A stretch of 64,000 bases of DNA from Oscillospiraceae bacterium MB08-C2-2 (GCA_035621215.1 CP141729.1:2130944-2194943); one strand, 5' to 3'; shown: positions 47,861 to 58,409, numbered from the stretch's first letter. Made by a program: numbers and translations. Notes: a model not told the origin generated them from the sequence alone.

Positions 47861-48553
47861 ATGAAACGTGGAAAAAAATACGCGGACAGCGTAAAGCTGT
47901 TCGATAAAGCGGCTCTGCATGACACAACCGAGGCTCTCGATGTCTGCCTGAAAACCGCAAAGGCTAAATTTGATGAAACTGTGGAAATTCATGTGCGCCT
48001 TGGTGTTGACTCCCGTCACGCCGACCAGCAGGTTCGCGGCGCTGTGGTTCTGCCCAATGGTACCGGCAAAAAGGTTCGTGTTCTTGTTTTCTGCAAGGGC
48101 GATAACGTGGCCGCCGCTCAGGCAGCCGGTGCTGAGTATGTTGGCGCAGAGGATATGATGACCAAGATTCAGACCGAAGGCTGGATGGATTTTGATGTAG
48201 TTATCGCATCCCCCGATATGATGGGCATTGTTGGTCGCCTCGGTAAGGTTCTCGGACCCCGCGGCCTGATGCCTAACCCCAAGGCCGGTACTGTTACCCC
48301 TGATGTTGCCAAGGCTGTTCAAGAAGCCAAGGCCGGTAAGATCGAGTATCGTCTTGACAAAACCAACATCATCCATTGCCCTCTTGGCAAGGCCTCTTTC
48401 GGCGTTGAGAAGCTCCAGGAAAACCTGGATACTCTTATGGGCGCCATTGTGAAAGCAAAGCCTTCCGCCGCCAAGGGCCAGTATGTCCGCTCCTGCGTGG
48501 TTGCTACCACCATGGGACCTGGCGTCAAGATCAACCCTTCTAAATTTATCTAA
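47861..48553 (+). CDS. rplA: 50S ribosomal protein L1
   Basis: 230 aa, full length: [39 protein letters not shown] and the terminal [10 protein letters not shown]-like [12 protein letters not shown]. It forms the L1 stalk and in many bacteria represses its own operon. TTAGGAGG lies before ATG 47861. A terminator follows 19 nt after the stop, so rplJ-rplL, which usually come next, are not part of this operon. Confidence 0.98.
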   Translation: MKRGKKYADSVKLFDKAALHDTTEALDVCLKTAKAKFDETVEIHVRLGVDSRHADQQVRGAVVLPNGTGKKVRVLVFCKGDNVAAAQAAGAEYVGAEDMMTKIQTEGWMDFDVVIASPDMMGIVGRLGKVLGPRGLMPNPKAGTVTPDVAKAVQEAKAGKIEYRLDKTNIIHCPLGKASFGVEKLQENLDTLMGAIVKAKPSAAKGQYVRSCVVATTMGPGVKINPSKFI

Positions 48554-48571
48554 CATTTTTTCGATTAAAAT

Positions 48572-48614
48572 AAGGCTCCATGGGATTTTAAATCTCATGG
48601 AGCCTTATTTGTAT
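48572..48614. terminator. Terminator after rplA
   Basis: AAGGCTCCATGGGAT-TTTAA-ATCTCATGGAGCCTT then ATTTG. A matching A-rich left side lets it also serve the convergent aldo/keto reductase. Confidence 0.85.
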
Positions 48615-48659
48615 TGTCACAAGAAATTGGCTATCTGGGTTCGGTCCGTTTTTCTCTTA

Positions 48660-49697
48660 TTAAACAGAGGGTATCTCGTCCCTGTGCTCTTCCAAAAAGG
48701 CCACATACTGCTTGTGCATAGTTTTCAGCAGCTGGGGTGTGTTAAGAGAATATGGGCACTTAGAGGCGCAGGAACCACACTCGATGCAATCCTCAATGTG
48801 AGCCATTTCTTTTTGCCACGCAGGGGTCAGGAATCTCAGATAGGGGGAGCGATGCAGCAAAAAGGTCATTCTGGCCGCCATGTTGATGGGAATTTCCACC
48901 GGGCAGGGCAAGCAATAGCCGCAGCCCCGGCAAAAGTCACCGCTCAGCTCTTCCCTTTCCTTTGCTACAAGTGCCTGAATCTCGGCATCGTATACCGGTG
49001 GATTGGCATCCAGCTCCAGTATCTCCTCCAGCTCTTCCATACGCTGAATGCCCCAGATGGGAACAACTGCCTGAAAGCGGCGCAGATAGGCAAAGGCAGT
49101 TCGGGCATTGGTAAGCAGCCCACCGCATAAGGCTTTCATGGCGATAAAGCCCATTCCATGCTCCTCACAAAGAGCCACCAAGTCTTTATCCCGCTGAATG
49201 GAAAGAAGAGAGAAGGGGAACTGCATGGTTTCGTAGATGCCGGATTTTACCGCCGCTACGGCTCGATCCACACTGTGGTTGCTGATGCCGATGTGCCGGA
49301 CCATCCCCTGGCGTTTCGCTTCCATCAGAGCATAAAGGGTGCTGTTTTTATCCTCCGGGTCAGGCAGCTGTGTGGGGTTATGCAGCTGATAAATATCAAT
49401 ATAATCGGTCTTCATATTGTTTAGGCTGATTTCCAAATGCTTTTTCAGTTCATCGCCATTGGTGGCCATGGATTTACTGGCGACGATGATATTCTTTCGC
49501 ACATCTGAAAGGGCCAGCCCCATTTTCTCTTCACTGTCGCTGTAGGATCGGGCAGTATCATAAAAGTTAATGCCTGCTTCATAGGCTGTGCGAAGAATCT
49601 GCACAGCGGTTTCAGCATCCACCCGTTGAAGCGGCAGCATGCCAAAGGCGGTTCTGGTTACCTCAAGGCCTGTTTTTCCCAATAGAATCTTTTCCAT
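48660..49697 (-). CDS. Aldo/keto reductase with C-terminal ferredoxin domain
   Basis: 345 aa. AKR barrel (1-270) with the catalytic D/Y (NFYDTARSYSDSE), K (VASKS) and H (YIDIYQLHNP), followed by a 4Fe-4S domain (about 275-325: CRGCGYCLPCPVEI and CIECGSCASKCPY). Such fusions are common in anaerobic Firmicutes; substrates are unknown and electrons may come from ferredoxin rather than NADPH. ATG 49697 (MEKILLGKTGLEV) fits the family; AGGGTG is about 6 nt upstream. Single gene, convergent with rplA. Confidence 0.9.
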   Translation of the reverse strand: MEKILLGKTGLEVTRTAFGMLPLQRVDAETAVQILRTAYEAGINFYDTARSYSDSEEKMGLALSDVRKNIIVASKSMATNGDELKKHLEISLNNMKTDYIDIYQLHNPTQLPDPEDKNSTLYALMEAKRQGMVRHIGISNHSVDRAVAAVKSGIYETMQFPFSLLSIQRDKDLVALCEEHGMGFIAMKALCGGLLTNARTAFAYLRRFQAVVPIWGIQRMEELEEILELDANPPVYDAEIQALVAKEREELSGDFCRGCGYCLPCPVEIPINMAARMTFLLHRSPYLRFLTPAWQKEMAHIEDCIECGSCASKCPYSLNTPQLLKTMHKQYVAFLEEHRDEIPSV

Positions 49698-49808
49698 CCT
49701 GAACACCCTAACCCTTTCTTTTACCGGAAACCCTTGCTTTTCTCATCAATTGCCAGCGCTGCTCTCCGGTTGGGATACCCCAATCATCACCCGGAAAGCC
49801 CGCAAGCC

Positions 49809-49845
49809 AAAGCAGCCCCGGCAAAGAGGCCGGAGCTGCCTTTTA
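49809..49845 (-). terminator. Probable terminator of the glg operon
   Basis: Stem GCAGC-CCCGGC/GGCCGG-AGCTGC around AAAGA. On the minus strand it is followed by TTTGGCTTG, a weak U-run. It lies about 380 nt beyond glgA, with repeat copy 49952-50172 between. Confidence 0.5.
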
Positions 49846-49951
49846 CTTACCCATTCTATTTTAGCACAAAACAGAAGCCGTGCAAACCTTGTGGAAACCG
49901 TGCGGCCCAAAATCTCAACCCGTATTACCCATAGGGATAAAACGCTTTGCC

Positions 49952-50172
49952 GGCTGCCAAGGGAGGCTTTTTTCTTTGATAACTTTCTTTTTCAGCCAAA
50001 AAGAAAGTCATTGCCCGCACGGCATGAGTGCGACCGAGAGGCAGGAATTTTTATGACGCTCCATTTCGGCTCTGGGGGGTACCAAGGGGGAGCGCCCCCT
50101 TGGCGATTCTTTGCATCCTTTCTCATCGTGGAGAAAGGATGTGCCAGCCGCACGGCATGAGTGCGGAAGTGA
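49952..50172. repeat. Structured repeat family 2, copy 1
   Basis: Four hairpins in order: ACTTTCTTTTT-CAGCC-AAAAAGAAAGT (49982-50008), ACCAAGGGGG-AGCG-CCCCCTTGG (50080-50103), CATCCTTTCTC-ATCGTG-GAGAAAGGATG (50115-50141) and CCGCAC-GGCATGA-GTGCGG (50148-50166). The right-hand 95 nt are almost identical to 56415-56510. It lies in the 3' untranslated region of glgA, 50 nt from the stop. Confidence 0.85.
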
Positions 50173-50221
50173 AAAATATAAGCTCTATTAAACCATATAT
50201 AACGCTCTATCACCAAGCGCC

Positions 50222-51640
50222 TTACCCCTCAACAATCTGCTGATACAACCGGATGTATTCCCCGGCGGAGGCCTCCCAGCTGAAATCGCAGGCCATGGCC
50301 TTTTTCACAAGCCCTACCCATTTTTTCGGCTGGGCATAATCGGCCAAGCCCCGCTGGATTGCACCCAGCATATCCTCGGCGTTGTAGCTCTGGAAGGTAT
50401 AGCCATAGCCATCATCCCCCACGTCTATGATGGAATCCGCAAGCCCGCCGGTGCTGCGCACCACAGGCAGGGTACCATACCGCAGGGCGATCATCTGGGC
50501 CAGCCCGCAGGGCTCACTTTTACTGGGCATGAGGAACAAATCCGCCCCTGCATAGATTTTGCGGGCCAAAGGCGGCTCAAAACCAAGGGTTACCGAGACT
50601 CTGCCCGGATACTGGGCAACCATCTCCCGGAAAAACTTTTCCAGCTGCCAATCTCCTGAGCCAAGCAGAACAAACTGCACGCCCTCATCCATGATGCGGC
50701 CAAAAATATACTGCACCAAATCCAGCCCCTTGTGGGAGGCCAACCGGGTTACCATGGCAAGCATAGGCGCTTTGGAATCGGGGGAAAGGCCCAGCTCCAA
50801 TTGAAGCTTTTTTTTGCTTCGCTGTTTGCCTTTAAGCGCCGATAAGCTATAGTTTTCCAGCAGGCTCAAATCCGCGGCAGGGTCATAGCTGACCGTATCA
50901 ATGCCATTGAGAATACCGTGGAGCTTATAGCTTTTTGTCTGCAAAAAGCCTTCCAGCCCATGGGCATAATAAGGATCAAGAATCTCCTTGGCATAGGTGG
51001 GGCTGACTGTGGTGAGCAAATCGCACTGATCGATGCCACCCTTCATCAGGTTAAGGCTGCCGCCGTATTCCAGCATCGCTACAGCCGGCTCCGGCAGGCC
51101 CAGCACATCCCCCGCTATTTCCAGATCATACTGCCCTTGATACTGGATGTTATGGATGGTATAAACCGTTTTAACCTCCCGCAGCTTGGGGCTGGCCCGA
51201 TACAGGGTATTGAGATACACTGGAATCAGCCCGGTCTGCCAGTCGTTGCAGTGGATGATTTCCGGTTCAAAATCCACCTGCTCCAGCATATCCAGCACAG
51301 CCTTGGAGAAAAACGCAAACCGCTCGGCATCATCGTAAAAGCTGTAAAGGCCCTGCCGCTTGAAATAGTATTCGTTGTCAAGAAAATAATACCAAACTCC
51401 ATCCCGCTGGGCTTCAAACACCCCGCAGTATTGGTTTCGCCACCCCAACACCACGGTAAAGGAGGCCACAAACCGCATAGACTGCCGATGCTCCTCCGAG
51501 ATATCCCCATAAAGGGGCAGCACAACCCGGCAACCGTGGCCCCGGCCGCATATGCTCTTGGTCAGTGAACCGGCTACATCCGCCAGCCCTCCTGAGGCAG
51601 CATAAGGCACCGCTTCGCTGGCTGCAAATAATATTTTCAC
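50222..51640 (-). CDS. glgA: Glycogen synthase (GT5, ADP-glucose type)
   Basis: Extends alpha-1,4-glucan from ADP-glucose. 472 aa. The N-terminal ILFAASEAVPYAASGGLADVAGSL corresponds to the KTGGL region, with Lys replaced by Ala. IHCNDWQTGLIP, ILNGIDTVSYDPA and the E-x7-E segment SEPCGLAQMIALRYGTLPVVRSTGGL are typical GT5. GTG 51640 is used because GGAGGGA is just upstream; the frame extends eight codons more. Last gene of glgB-glgC-glgD-glgA. Confidence 0.95.
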   Translation of the reverse strand: MKILFAASEAVPYAASGGLADVAGSLTKSICGRGHGCRVVLPLYGDISEEHRQSMRFVASFTVVLGWRNQYCGVFEAQRDGVWYYFLDNEYYFKRQGLYSFYDDAERFAFFSKAVLDMLEQVDFEPEIIHCNDWQTGLIPVYLNTLYRASPKLREVKTVYTIHNIQYQGQYDLEIAGDVLGLPEPAVAMLEYGGSLNLMKGGIDQCDLLTTVSPTYAKEILDPYYAHGLEGFLQTKSYKLHGILNGIDTVSYDPAADLSLLENYSLSALKGKQRSKKKLQLELGLSPDSKAPMLAMVTRLASHKGLDLVQYIFGRIMDEGVQFVLLGSGDWQLEKFFREMVAQYPGRVSVTLGFEPPLARKIYAGADLFLMPSKSEPCGLAQMIALRYGTLPVVRSTGGLADSIIDVGDDGYGYTFQSYNAEDMLGAIQRGLADYAQPKKWVGLVKKAMACDFSWEASAGEYIRLYQQIVEG

Positions 51641-51676
51641 TTTGCTCCCTCCAATCCTACACAAGCGCCTTGGCTC

Positions 51677-52798
51677 TTAAACCGTGGCACCCTTCTCAAT
51701 AAAAACGGGGTAGGTCTCAAAGCCCCGCATAACCCGGCCCTCCTGAATGATCACATCCTTATCGGTGATAACACAATCCAGCGAGGAATACTCCCCGGCG
51801 CAGGTGTTCTGCATCACAATGCTGTTGCGGATTTTGGCTCCCTTGGCCACCTGAACGCCCCGGAACAGTATGCTGTTCTCCACAATGCCCTCTATGCGGC
51901 AGCCATCGGCAATGAGAGAGTTGCTCACCTGCGCATCCAGACCGTAAAGGGTGGGCGGATCATCCCGCACCTTGGTGTAAATCGGCTGGCTCATGGGGAA
52001 AAGGGCGTGGCGCACCTCCGGCTCCAGCAGACTCAGGTTTGCATCGTAATAGCTTTTCATACAGCCGATGCGGAAGAAGAACCCGGAATAAGGGTGGGCG
52101 TAGATGGCGGTTTCTTCCACACCGGCCTGCAAAATGGCCTCATCAAAATTAAAGCAGCTGCGGCTGAAGCTCTCAAACACCCGGCGCTCCAGATAGCGGC
52201 GGGAAACCAGGCAGACATTCATAAAAATATTCTGCTGCCCCCGGGCATGGGGATGAAGCTGTACCCCGGTGACCATGGAGCGGTCGTTTACCTCCAGCAC
52301 GGTGGTATCCTGAGCATGCTCGGGCCACAGGTTCGCTCTGGCATAGAGCACCGAAAGCTCCACACCCCTTTCCATATGGGCATCGATAAAGGGGCCAAGA
52401 TCAATGTTGGCCAGCATATCACAGTCGGTCAGCAGCAAATATTCCGGGTCATGGAACCGAATATAGGTTTCGATGTTGGCCAGTGCTTCCACCTTGCCCC
52501 GGTAGATGCCGGAGCCTGCACTTCCAAAGGGCGGCAGGATGCTCAGACCCCCCCTTTTGCGGGCCAAATCCCACTCCCGGCCACTGCCCAGATGATCCAT
52601 CAGGGATTGGTAATTGCTTTTGGTGATCACACCCACATCCTCAATACCGGCGTTAACCAGATTGGAAAGGGCAAAATCAATAAGACGATACCGCCCCCCA
52701 ACCGGGATCGAAGCCATACTCCGGTGGGTGGTCAGGCTGCGGACCGTATCATCGTGCATATTGGAAAAGACAATGCCCAATATATTGCGGTTTCTCAC
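51677..52798 (-). CDS. glgD: GlgD, non-catalytic ADP-glucose pyrophosphorylase subunit
   Basis: 373 aa GlgC paralogue. The N-terminal nucleotide loop of GlgC ([11 protein letters not shown]) is replaced by [12 protein letters not shown], so it should not catalyse. [21 protein letters not shown] and the C-terminal left-handed beta helix ([19 protein letters not shown]) remain. In Firmicutes GlgD joins GlgC in a hetero-oligomer and raises its activity. GTG 52798 overlaps the glgC stop by four bases (GTGA), with AGAGGAGG 5-6 nt upstream, so subunit synthesis is coupled. Confidence 0.95.
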   Translation of the reverse strand: MRNRNILGIVFSNMHDDTVRSLTTHRSMASIPVGGRYRLIDFALSNLVNAGIEDVGVITKSNYQSLMDHLGSGREWDLARKRGGLSILPPFGSAGSGIYRGKVEALANIETYIRFHDPEYLLLTDCDMLANIDLGPFIDAHMERGVELSVLYARANLWPEHAQDTTVLEVNDRSMVTGVQLHPHARGQQNIFMNVCLVSRRYLERRVFESFSRSCFNFDEAILQAGVEETAIYAHPYSGFFFRIGCMKSYYDANLSLLEPEVRHALFPMSQPIYTKVRDDPPTLYGLDAQVSNSLIADGCRIEGIVENSILFRGVQVAKGAKIRNSIVMQNTCAGEYSSLDCVITDKDVIIQEGRVMRGFETYPVFIEKGATV

Positions 52799-54012
52799 AC
52801 CCGCACCTCCTCTGCTCTTGCATCCACAATGGCTTTCGCCGGAATTACACTGCCGGGGGCAACGCTTACGTTGTTGGCCACCACGGCAATCCCCCACTGC
52901 TCTTTATCGGGTGTATTCTCCGGGCGAACCCCCACCTGGGCTCCCATACCGATGGTACAGCCCTCGCCCACGATGGCATACTGCACCAGCGCACCTTCTT
53001 TGATGACACTGCCCGGCATTACGATGCTATCCCGCACGATGGCGTTCTTTTCCACCGTAACCCCGGCAAACAGAACCGAGGAATCGGCTGTTCCGTAAAT
53101 TTCAACCCCGCCGGTGATAAGACACCCCTGCACCCGGGCACCCCGGGCGATGAAATGGGGAGGACGGCAGGCGTTGCGGGCGTAAATCTTCCAATCACTG
53201 CTGTGAAGGTCCATAGCCACATGAACATCCAGCAGATCCATGTTGGCCTCCCAGAGGCTGTCGATGGTGCCTACATCCTTCCAGTAGCCGTCAAAGCGGT
53301 AGGCATACAGCCGCCTTTCATCCTCCAGCATGGCGGGAATCACATCCTTGCCAAAATCCTTGGAGGAAAAGGCATCCTGATCGTCCCGCTCCAGATACTG
53401 CCGAAGGATAGATGCGGAAAATATGTAGATACCCATAGAGGCCAGCCGGCTTTTGGGATAGGCTGGCTTTTCCACAAATTCCTCAATCCGGCCCTCTTCA
53501 TCGGTGTTCATGATGCCAAAGCGGGAGGCCTCCTCCCACGGCACCTCCACCACCGCAATGGTGCAGTCGGCCCCTGTTTCTTTGTGCTGCTCCAGCATGA
53601 GGGCATAATCCATTTTGTAAATGTGATCGCCGGAAAGGATAAGCACATATTCCGGGTCATAGCGGTCGATGAAATTCATATTTTGGTATATGGCGTTGGC
53701 TGTGCCGATATACCAGTTGGAGCCGGTGCTTTTCTGGTAGGGGGGCAAGACAAAAACCCCGCCGCCCATACGGTCCAAATCCCATGGCTGGCCGTTGCCG
53801 ATGTATTCGTTGAGCACCAGCGGCTGATACTGGGTGAGCACCCCCACTGTATCCACACCGGAATTCACACAATTGGATAAAGGGAAATCGATGATTCTGT
53901 ATTTGCCCCCAAAGGGAACAGCAGGCTTGGCTAAATCTCTGGTCAGGGCATAGAGGCGGCTTCCCTGGCCGCCGGCCAGCAGCATAGCGATCATTTCTTT
54001 TTTGTTGGCCAT
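52795..54012 (-). CDS. glgC: Glucose-1-phosphate adenylyltransferase
   Basis: Makes ADP-glucose from glucose-1-phosphate and ATP. 405 aa. [34 protein letters not shown] binds nucleotide, and [19 protein letters not shown] and [16 protein letters not shown] are canonical. The C terminus is a left-handed beta helix. ATG 54012 has AGAGG 9 nt upstream; a much longer open frame upstream has no family similarity. Second gene of the operon, 88 nt after glgB. Confidence 0.97.
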   Translation of the reverse strand: MANKKEMIAMLLAGGQGSRLYALTRDLAKPAVPFGGKYRIIDFPLSNCVNSGVDTVGVLTQYQPLVLNEYIGNGQPWDLDRMGGGVFVLPPYQKSTGSNWYIGTANAIYQNMNFIDRYDPEYVLILSGDHIYKMDYALMLEQHKETGADCTIAVVEVPWEEASRFGIMNTDEEGRIEEFVEKPAYPKSRLASMGIYIFSASILRQYLERDDQDAFSSKDFGKDVIPAMLEDERRLYAYRFDGYWKDVGTIDSLWEANMDLLDVHVAMDLHSSDWKIYARNACRPPHFIARGARVQGCLITGGVEIYGTADSSVLFAGVTVEKNAIVRDSIVMPGSVIKEGALVQYAIVGEGCTIGMGAQVGVRPENTPDKEQWGIAVVANNVSVAPGSVIPAKAIVDARAEEVRV

Positions 54013-54100
54013 CCCGATTACCTCTCTTTTTTTATATATGAGTATATACTGATACAATGAGCGGTTTACGCATATAGCATTTTTTAAAAGGCTATGCCTG

Positions 54101-56020
54101 TTATTCTGCGGGGAGCGCCTTGGTTCTTTCCGGCTCCTGTGGGCACAAAAAGAAAGTGCACATAGGTGGAATCGTAACCACAATAGAATGCTCGAAGCCA
54201 TGGGAGGCGATGGGCTGGCAAGGAACCAACGGTTCTCCTGATTCTCCATCCCCGCCGAAGCTTTCTTCATTGGAGCTGAACACCTTTATGTAGCTTTTAG
54301 CCGCTGGAACGCCGAACCGGTATTCCTCTCTGCGGATAGGGGAAAAATTGCAAACTGCAATGAGGCGGTTTTCTTTTTCATCGGTGCGCATAAACACCAC
54401 AATATTCTGGGTGTTGTCATCCTGCACAATCCACCTAAAGCCCTCCCATGAATCCTCAATCTGCCACAGGGGCGGGTTTTCTTTATAGAAATGGTTCAGA
54501 TGCCGCACATACTCCTTGAGCTGGCGGTGGCTTTCGTATTCCAGCAGCAGCCAATCCAGCTCCTGGTTGTAGTTCCACTCGATGAACTGCCCAAACTCAC
54601 AGCCCATGAACAAAAGCTTTTTCCCCGGGTGAGCCATCATATAACCTAAGAAGGTCCGCACACCTGCGAATTTCAATTGGTATTCCCCGGGAAATTTATC
54701 AAGCAGCGAATGCTTGCCATGGACTACCTCATCGTGGGAGATGGGCAAAATATAGTTTTCACTGAAGGCATAGTAAAGACTGAAGGTAATACGGTCGTGA
54801 TTATAGGAGCGGAAGAGCGGGTCCATGGCAACATAACTGAGGGTGTCGTTCATCCAGCCCATATTCCATTTGTAGTTGAACCCAAGCCCCCCACTCTGGG
54901 GCGGCTTTGTAACCAGCGGCCACGCTGTGGATTCCTCCGCAATGAGCATAACGTCGGGGTGCCGGGTTAAAACAGCTTCGTTAAGCCTGCGGAGGAACGC
55001 CACTGCCTCCAGATTTTCACGCCCGCCGTGGATGTTGGGGGTCCATTGACTGGGGCTTCGGTCATAATCCAGATACAGCATGGAAGCCACCGCATCCATG
55101 CGGATGCCGTCAATATGAAACGCCTCAATCCACAGAAACAGGCTGGCCGTTAAAAAGGAGACTACCTCCTTTTTTCCATAATCAAAAACCCTTGTTCCCC
55201 AAGCGGCATGCTCCTGCTTTTGCGCATCCGCATATTCATAGCAGGGGGTGCCATCAAATTCATAGAGCCCACATTCATCCTTGGGGAAATGGGCCGGAAC
55301 CCAATCCAGAATTACCCCGATTCCCGCTTTGTGGCACCGGTTGACAAAATAACAAAAATCATCGGGGGTGCCGTATCGGGAGGTGGGTGCAAAATATCCG
55401 GTGGCCTGATAGCCCCACGAACCGTCAAAGGGGAATTCGGTAACCGGCAGAATTTCGATGTGGGTATAACCCATCTTCACCACATAATCCACCAGCTCCC
55501 GGGCCAATCTGCGGTATTCAAAGCAGTTGCCATCGGGATACCGGCGCCATGAGCCCAAATGCACCTCGTAAATATTCATGGGGCTGTGGCGGTGATCCCA
55601 TTTTTTCCGCTGGGTCATCCAAGCCTTATCCCCCCAGCGGTAGGGCTTTTCCTCCAAAAACTTGGAAGCATTGCCCGGCGGGCTTTCATAGTGGCGGGCA
55701 AAAGGATCGGATTTCAGATGGGTTTTTCCATCCCGCCCGATGATGCTGTATTTATAGGCGGCAAAGCTCTTAACTCCCGGAACAAAAGCCTGCCAGATTC
55801 CGGTCTGGGGCAGTTTTTCCATGGGAGCCGCTTCGGGGTTCCAATCGCCAAAATCCCCCACCACCGAAACCGACCGGGCGGCTGGCGCCCAGACTCTAAA
55901 AATGGCGCCTTCTATTTCTCCCTGAAAGTGGCGGTGTGAGCCGAAATAGCGGTAGGCGTAGATCCCCTGACCCTGTCTGAACAGTTCGGGCATATTCTCC
56001 AGCTGCATTTTCATGTCCAT
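54101..56020 (-). CDS. glgB: 1,4-alpha-glucan branching enzyme
   Basis: GH13 enzyme that introduces alpha-1,6 branches, 639 aa. CBM48 (about 15-110), catalytic barrel (about 140-500) with nucleophile aspartate in [11 protein letters not shown], acid/base glutamate in [12 protein letters not shown] and the [11 protein letters not shown] motif, then a C-terminal beta domain. GGGAGGGG is 7 nt before ATG 56020. First gene of the operon, with a candidate promoter at 56047-56075. The order B-C-D-A without glgP is complete for glycogen synthesis. Confidence 0.97.
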   Translation of the reverse strand: MDMKMQLENMPELFRQGQGIYAYRYFGSHRHFQGEIEGAIFRVWAPAARSVSVVGDFGDWNPEAAPMEKLPQTGIWQAFVPGVKSFAAYKYSIIGRDGKTHLKSDPFARHYESPPGNASKFLEEKPYRWGDKAWMTQRKKWDHRHSPMNIYEVHLGSWRRYPDGNCFEYRRLARELVDYVVKMGYTHIEILPVTEFPFDGSWGYQATGYFAPTSRYGTPDDFCYFVNRCHKAGIGVILDWVPAHFPKDECGLYEFDGTPCYEYADAQKQEHAAWGTRVFDYGKKEVVSFLTASLFLWIEAFHIDGIRMDAVASMLYLDYDRSPSQWTPNIHGGRENLEAVAFLRRLNEAVLTRHPDVMLIAEESTAWPLVTKPPQSGGLGFNYKWNMGWMNDTLSYVAMDPLFRSYNHDRITFSLYYAFSENYILPISHDEVVHGKHSLLDKFPGEYQLKFAGVRTFLGYMMAHPGKKLLFMGCEFGQFIEWNYNQELDWLLLEYESHRQLKEYVRHLNHFYKENPPLWQIEDSWEGFRWIVQDDNTQNIVVFMRTDEKENRLIAVCNFSPIRREEYRFGVPAAKSYIKVFSSNEESFGGDGESGEPLVPCQPIASHGFEHSIVVTIPPMCTFFLCPQEPERTKALPAE

Positions 56021-56046
56021 CGCAAAACCCCTCCCAACCTATATTC

Positions 56047-56075
56047 AGAGTACCAGAGAACCAGTATTATTTCAA
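56047..56075 (-). promoter_or_regulatory. Candidate promoter of the glgBCDA operon
   Basis: Minus-strand TTGAAA (56070-56075), 17 nt, TACTCT (56047-56052), close to the glgB start. Confidence 0.45.
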
Positions 56076-56152
56076 GGAATTTTTGGAACATTTGTAGTAA
56101 AAATTTATTTTTTGAATGAATATTAGTAGAATATAACGAATATTTTACAAAC

Positions 56153-56198
56153 AAAAAGAATCCCTGCTCTTTTTTAGATAAAAGAGGCAGGGATTTTT
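56153..56198 (-). terminator. Terminator of the ABC exporter operon
   Basis: Minus strand AATCCCTGC-CTCTTTT, loop, AAAAGAG-CAGGGATT followed by CTTTTTG. It is symmetrical, so it could also act on the plus strand. Confidence 0.8.
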
Positions 56199-56289
56199 CT
56201 TGCTATGGATTGAGAAACAGGTTCTTGCTTGTTGGCCACAATTGGCTTTTGGCTTGCCCTGACTTTGGGCGGGGGTAAAGAACAAGAGC

Positions 56290-56510
56290 CTGCCGCCAGA
56301 GGATGCTTTTTTCTTTGATGACTTTCTTTTTCAGCTAAAAAGAAAGTCATTGCCTGTGCGGCATAAGCACGGTGTAAGCTGAACAAAATATTACCCGCTC
56401 TCTTTCGACTGTGGGGGGTACCAAGGGGGAGCGCCCCCTTGGCGATTCTTTGCATCCTTTCTCATCGTGGAGAAAGGATGTGCCTGCCGCACGGCATGAG
56501 TGCGGAAGTG
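56290..56510. repeat. Structured repeat family 2, copy 2
   Basis: Same length, orientation and hairpin order as 49952-50172: GACTTTCTTTTT/AAAAAGAAAGTC, a divergent middle with its own GTGCGGCATAAGCAC stem, then the almost identical ACCAAGGGGG/CCCCCTTGG, CATCCTTTCTC/GAGAAAGGATG and CCGCAC/GTGCGG stems. It lies in the 3' untranslated region of the exporter operon, 127 nt from the stop. Together with the terminator it accounts for most of the 616-nt gap 56021-56636. Confidence 0.85.
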
Positions 56511-56636
56511 ATCGGCCGGATGCTGTTAACAATAAGAAAAAAAGCCTTTGCCCACAGGCCCCCTCCAGCCTCCGGCAGGGATAAGGGAAAGAGAATAGGT
56601 TTTTTTGCAACCTTTTCTTTTATCAAAAAAAACAGA

Positions 56637-58409
56637 TTACTCCTCAGCAAACTGGCTGTTATAAAGTCGCCAGTACTGCCCCTGCTGGGCCAGCAGCTCC
56701 TCGTGGGTGCCCCGCTCCACAATATCGCCCTGCTCCATCACCAGAATCAAATCCGCATCCCGGATGGTGGAGAGCCGATGGGCAATTACAAAGCTGGTGC
56801 GCCCCTTCATAACTCTTTTCATGGTCTTTTGAATGAGAATTTCCAGCCGGGTATCCACCGAGCTGGTGGCCTCATCCAAAATCAGGATTTTAGGATCGGC
56901 CAGCACCACACGGGCAATGGTCAAAAGCTGCTTCTGCCCAAGGGAGATGCCTTCTCCCTCCTGATCCAGCACCATATCGTAGCCGCCGGAAAGAGTGCGG
57001 ATAAAATGATCCACATTGGCGGTCTTAGCCGCTTCCTCCACCTGCTCCATGGTTGCATCCAACCGGCCGAAGCGGATGTTATCCGCTATGCTGCCGTGGA
57101 ACAGCCATGCATCCTGCAGCACCATTCCGAAAAGGGAACGGAGCTGCCACCGGGGCATCTCCCGGATATCCACGCCATCGATGCAGATGGCGCCGCCATC
57201 CACATCGTAAAAACGCATCAGCAGGTTGATGAGGGTGGTTTTGCCCGCACCGGTCTGGCCCACAATGGCAACGGTCTGGCCGCTTTTCACATCAAAGCTG
57301 ATATCCTTCATCAAGGGGCTTTCATGGTGATAACCAAAGCGGACATGCTGGAAGGAAACCTCCCCCCGGCAGGACTGGGGCAGTTCCACCGGCGCAGGCT
57401 CGGGGGATTGCTCTGGTTCATCCAGAATTTCAAACACACGAACGGTGGATGCCGCCGCACTTTGCAGGGAGCCAGAAAGTTGGCTGACCTGCCCCAAAGG
57501 CTGGTTAATCAGCCAGATATACTGGACAAAGGCTTGCAAGCTGCCCACAGGAAAACCCGCCGTAATCACAAAATAGCCGCCGATCACTGTCATGAGGATA
57601 TAGCTCAGGTGAACCACCAGCCCCACCAGAGGCTGCATCAGGCTGGAGATAAAATTGGCTTTAAAGCTGAAATAGCTCAAACGGTGGTTGATGCGCCAAA
57701 AGCGGTCCGCCATTTGGTTTTCCTGCCCATAAAGCTTGATCACCGAAAAGCCGCTGTAGCTTTCCTGCACATGGCCGCTGAGATCACCCAGCGAGTTTTG
57801 CAGGTTTTGATAATCGTTTTGGGATTTTTTTATAATTACCTTGGAAACCAGCATAGAGCCGGGAATCAGCACCAGCGCCACCAAGGTCATGGGAACCGAA
57901 AGCACCGCCATCATAACCACAGTGAAGGTGATGCTGAGCACAGCACCGATAATACGGATCAGGCTTTGCTGGAGCGCCGAGCCGATGGCATCCACATCAT
58001 TGGTAACCCGGCTCAGAGTGTTGCCTAACTGGTTGCGGTCAAAATAAGATACCGGCAGGCGATTGATCTTTTGGCTGATATCCCGCCGCAAATCCCGCAT
58101 ACTTAGTTGCACCACATGGGAAAGGAGATAATCCGAGGCATATTCCGCCAGCACACCCAGCAGGCCGCTGCCCACCAGCAGGGCGATCACCCATAGGATA
58201 TAGGGGAAGTTGACCCCTGCGCCGGGTGTTCCCGCCAAAATAGCCATGGTGTTGTTGGCCAGCTCGGTGAGAGCCAGCCCAATAATAAAGGGTCCCAGTG
58301 AATTGGCCGCCGAATACACCACGGTCAGCAGCACCGAAAGAATAAACCGCCCCTTATAGGGCTTGATATAGGCTCCCAGCCGCTTGGCCGGAGCAAGAAA
58401 GGTATTCAA
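56637..58409 (-). CDS. ABC exporter half (catalytically intact partner)
   Basis: 590 aa, type IV exporter fold: six membrane helices (about 15-320) then an ATPase domain with Walker A GQTGAGKTT (about 388), signature ISLGQKQ (about 495, not the canonical LSGGQ), Walker B ILILDEATSS with the catalytic glutamate, and the H-loop IAHRLST. TTG 58409 has AAGGAGG 7 nt upstream and overlaps the stop of the preceding gene. With its partner it forms a heterodimeric multidrug/peptide exporter of the BmrCD/TM287-288 type; the substrate is unknown. Confidence 0.9.
   Translation of the reverse strand: MNTFLAPAKRLGAYIKPYKGRFILSVLLTVVYSAANSLGPFIIGLALTELANNTMAILAGTPGAGVNFPYILWVIALLVGSGLLGVLAEYASDYLLSHVVQLSMRDLRRDISQKINRLPVSYFDRNQLGNTLSRVTNDVDAIGSALQQSLIRIIGAVLSITFTVVMMAVLSVPMTLVALVLIPGSMLVSKVIIKKSQNDYQNLQNSLGDLSGHVQESYSGFSVIKLYGQENQMADRFWRINHRLSYFSFKANFISSLMQPLVGLVVHLSYILMTVIGGYFVITAGFPVGSLQAFVQYIWLINQPLGQVSQLSGSLQSAAASTVRVFEILDEPEQSPEPAPVELPQSCRGEVSFQHVRFGYHHESPLMKDISFDVKSGQTVAIVGQTGAGKTTLINLLMRFYDVDGGAICIDGVDIREMPRWQLRSLFGMVLQDAWLFHGSIADNIRFGRLDATMEQVEEAAKTANVDHFIRTLSGGYDMVLDQEGEGISLGQKQLLTIARVVLADPKILILDEATSSVDTRLEILIQKTMKRVMKGRTSFVIAHRLSTIRDADLILVMEQGDIVERGTHEELLAQQGQYWRLYNSQFAEE

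Noticed and set aside
49972-50172. Repeat family 2 as an insertion sequence or CRISPR
   Set aside because: No transposase and no terminal inverted repeats of the whole unit; only two copies, far apart, without spacers.
56439-58028. 529-codon plus-strand frame over repeat copy 2 and the ABC exporter gene
   Set aside because: Opposite an exporter with intact Walker motifs; histidine/glutamine-rich as typical of shadows.
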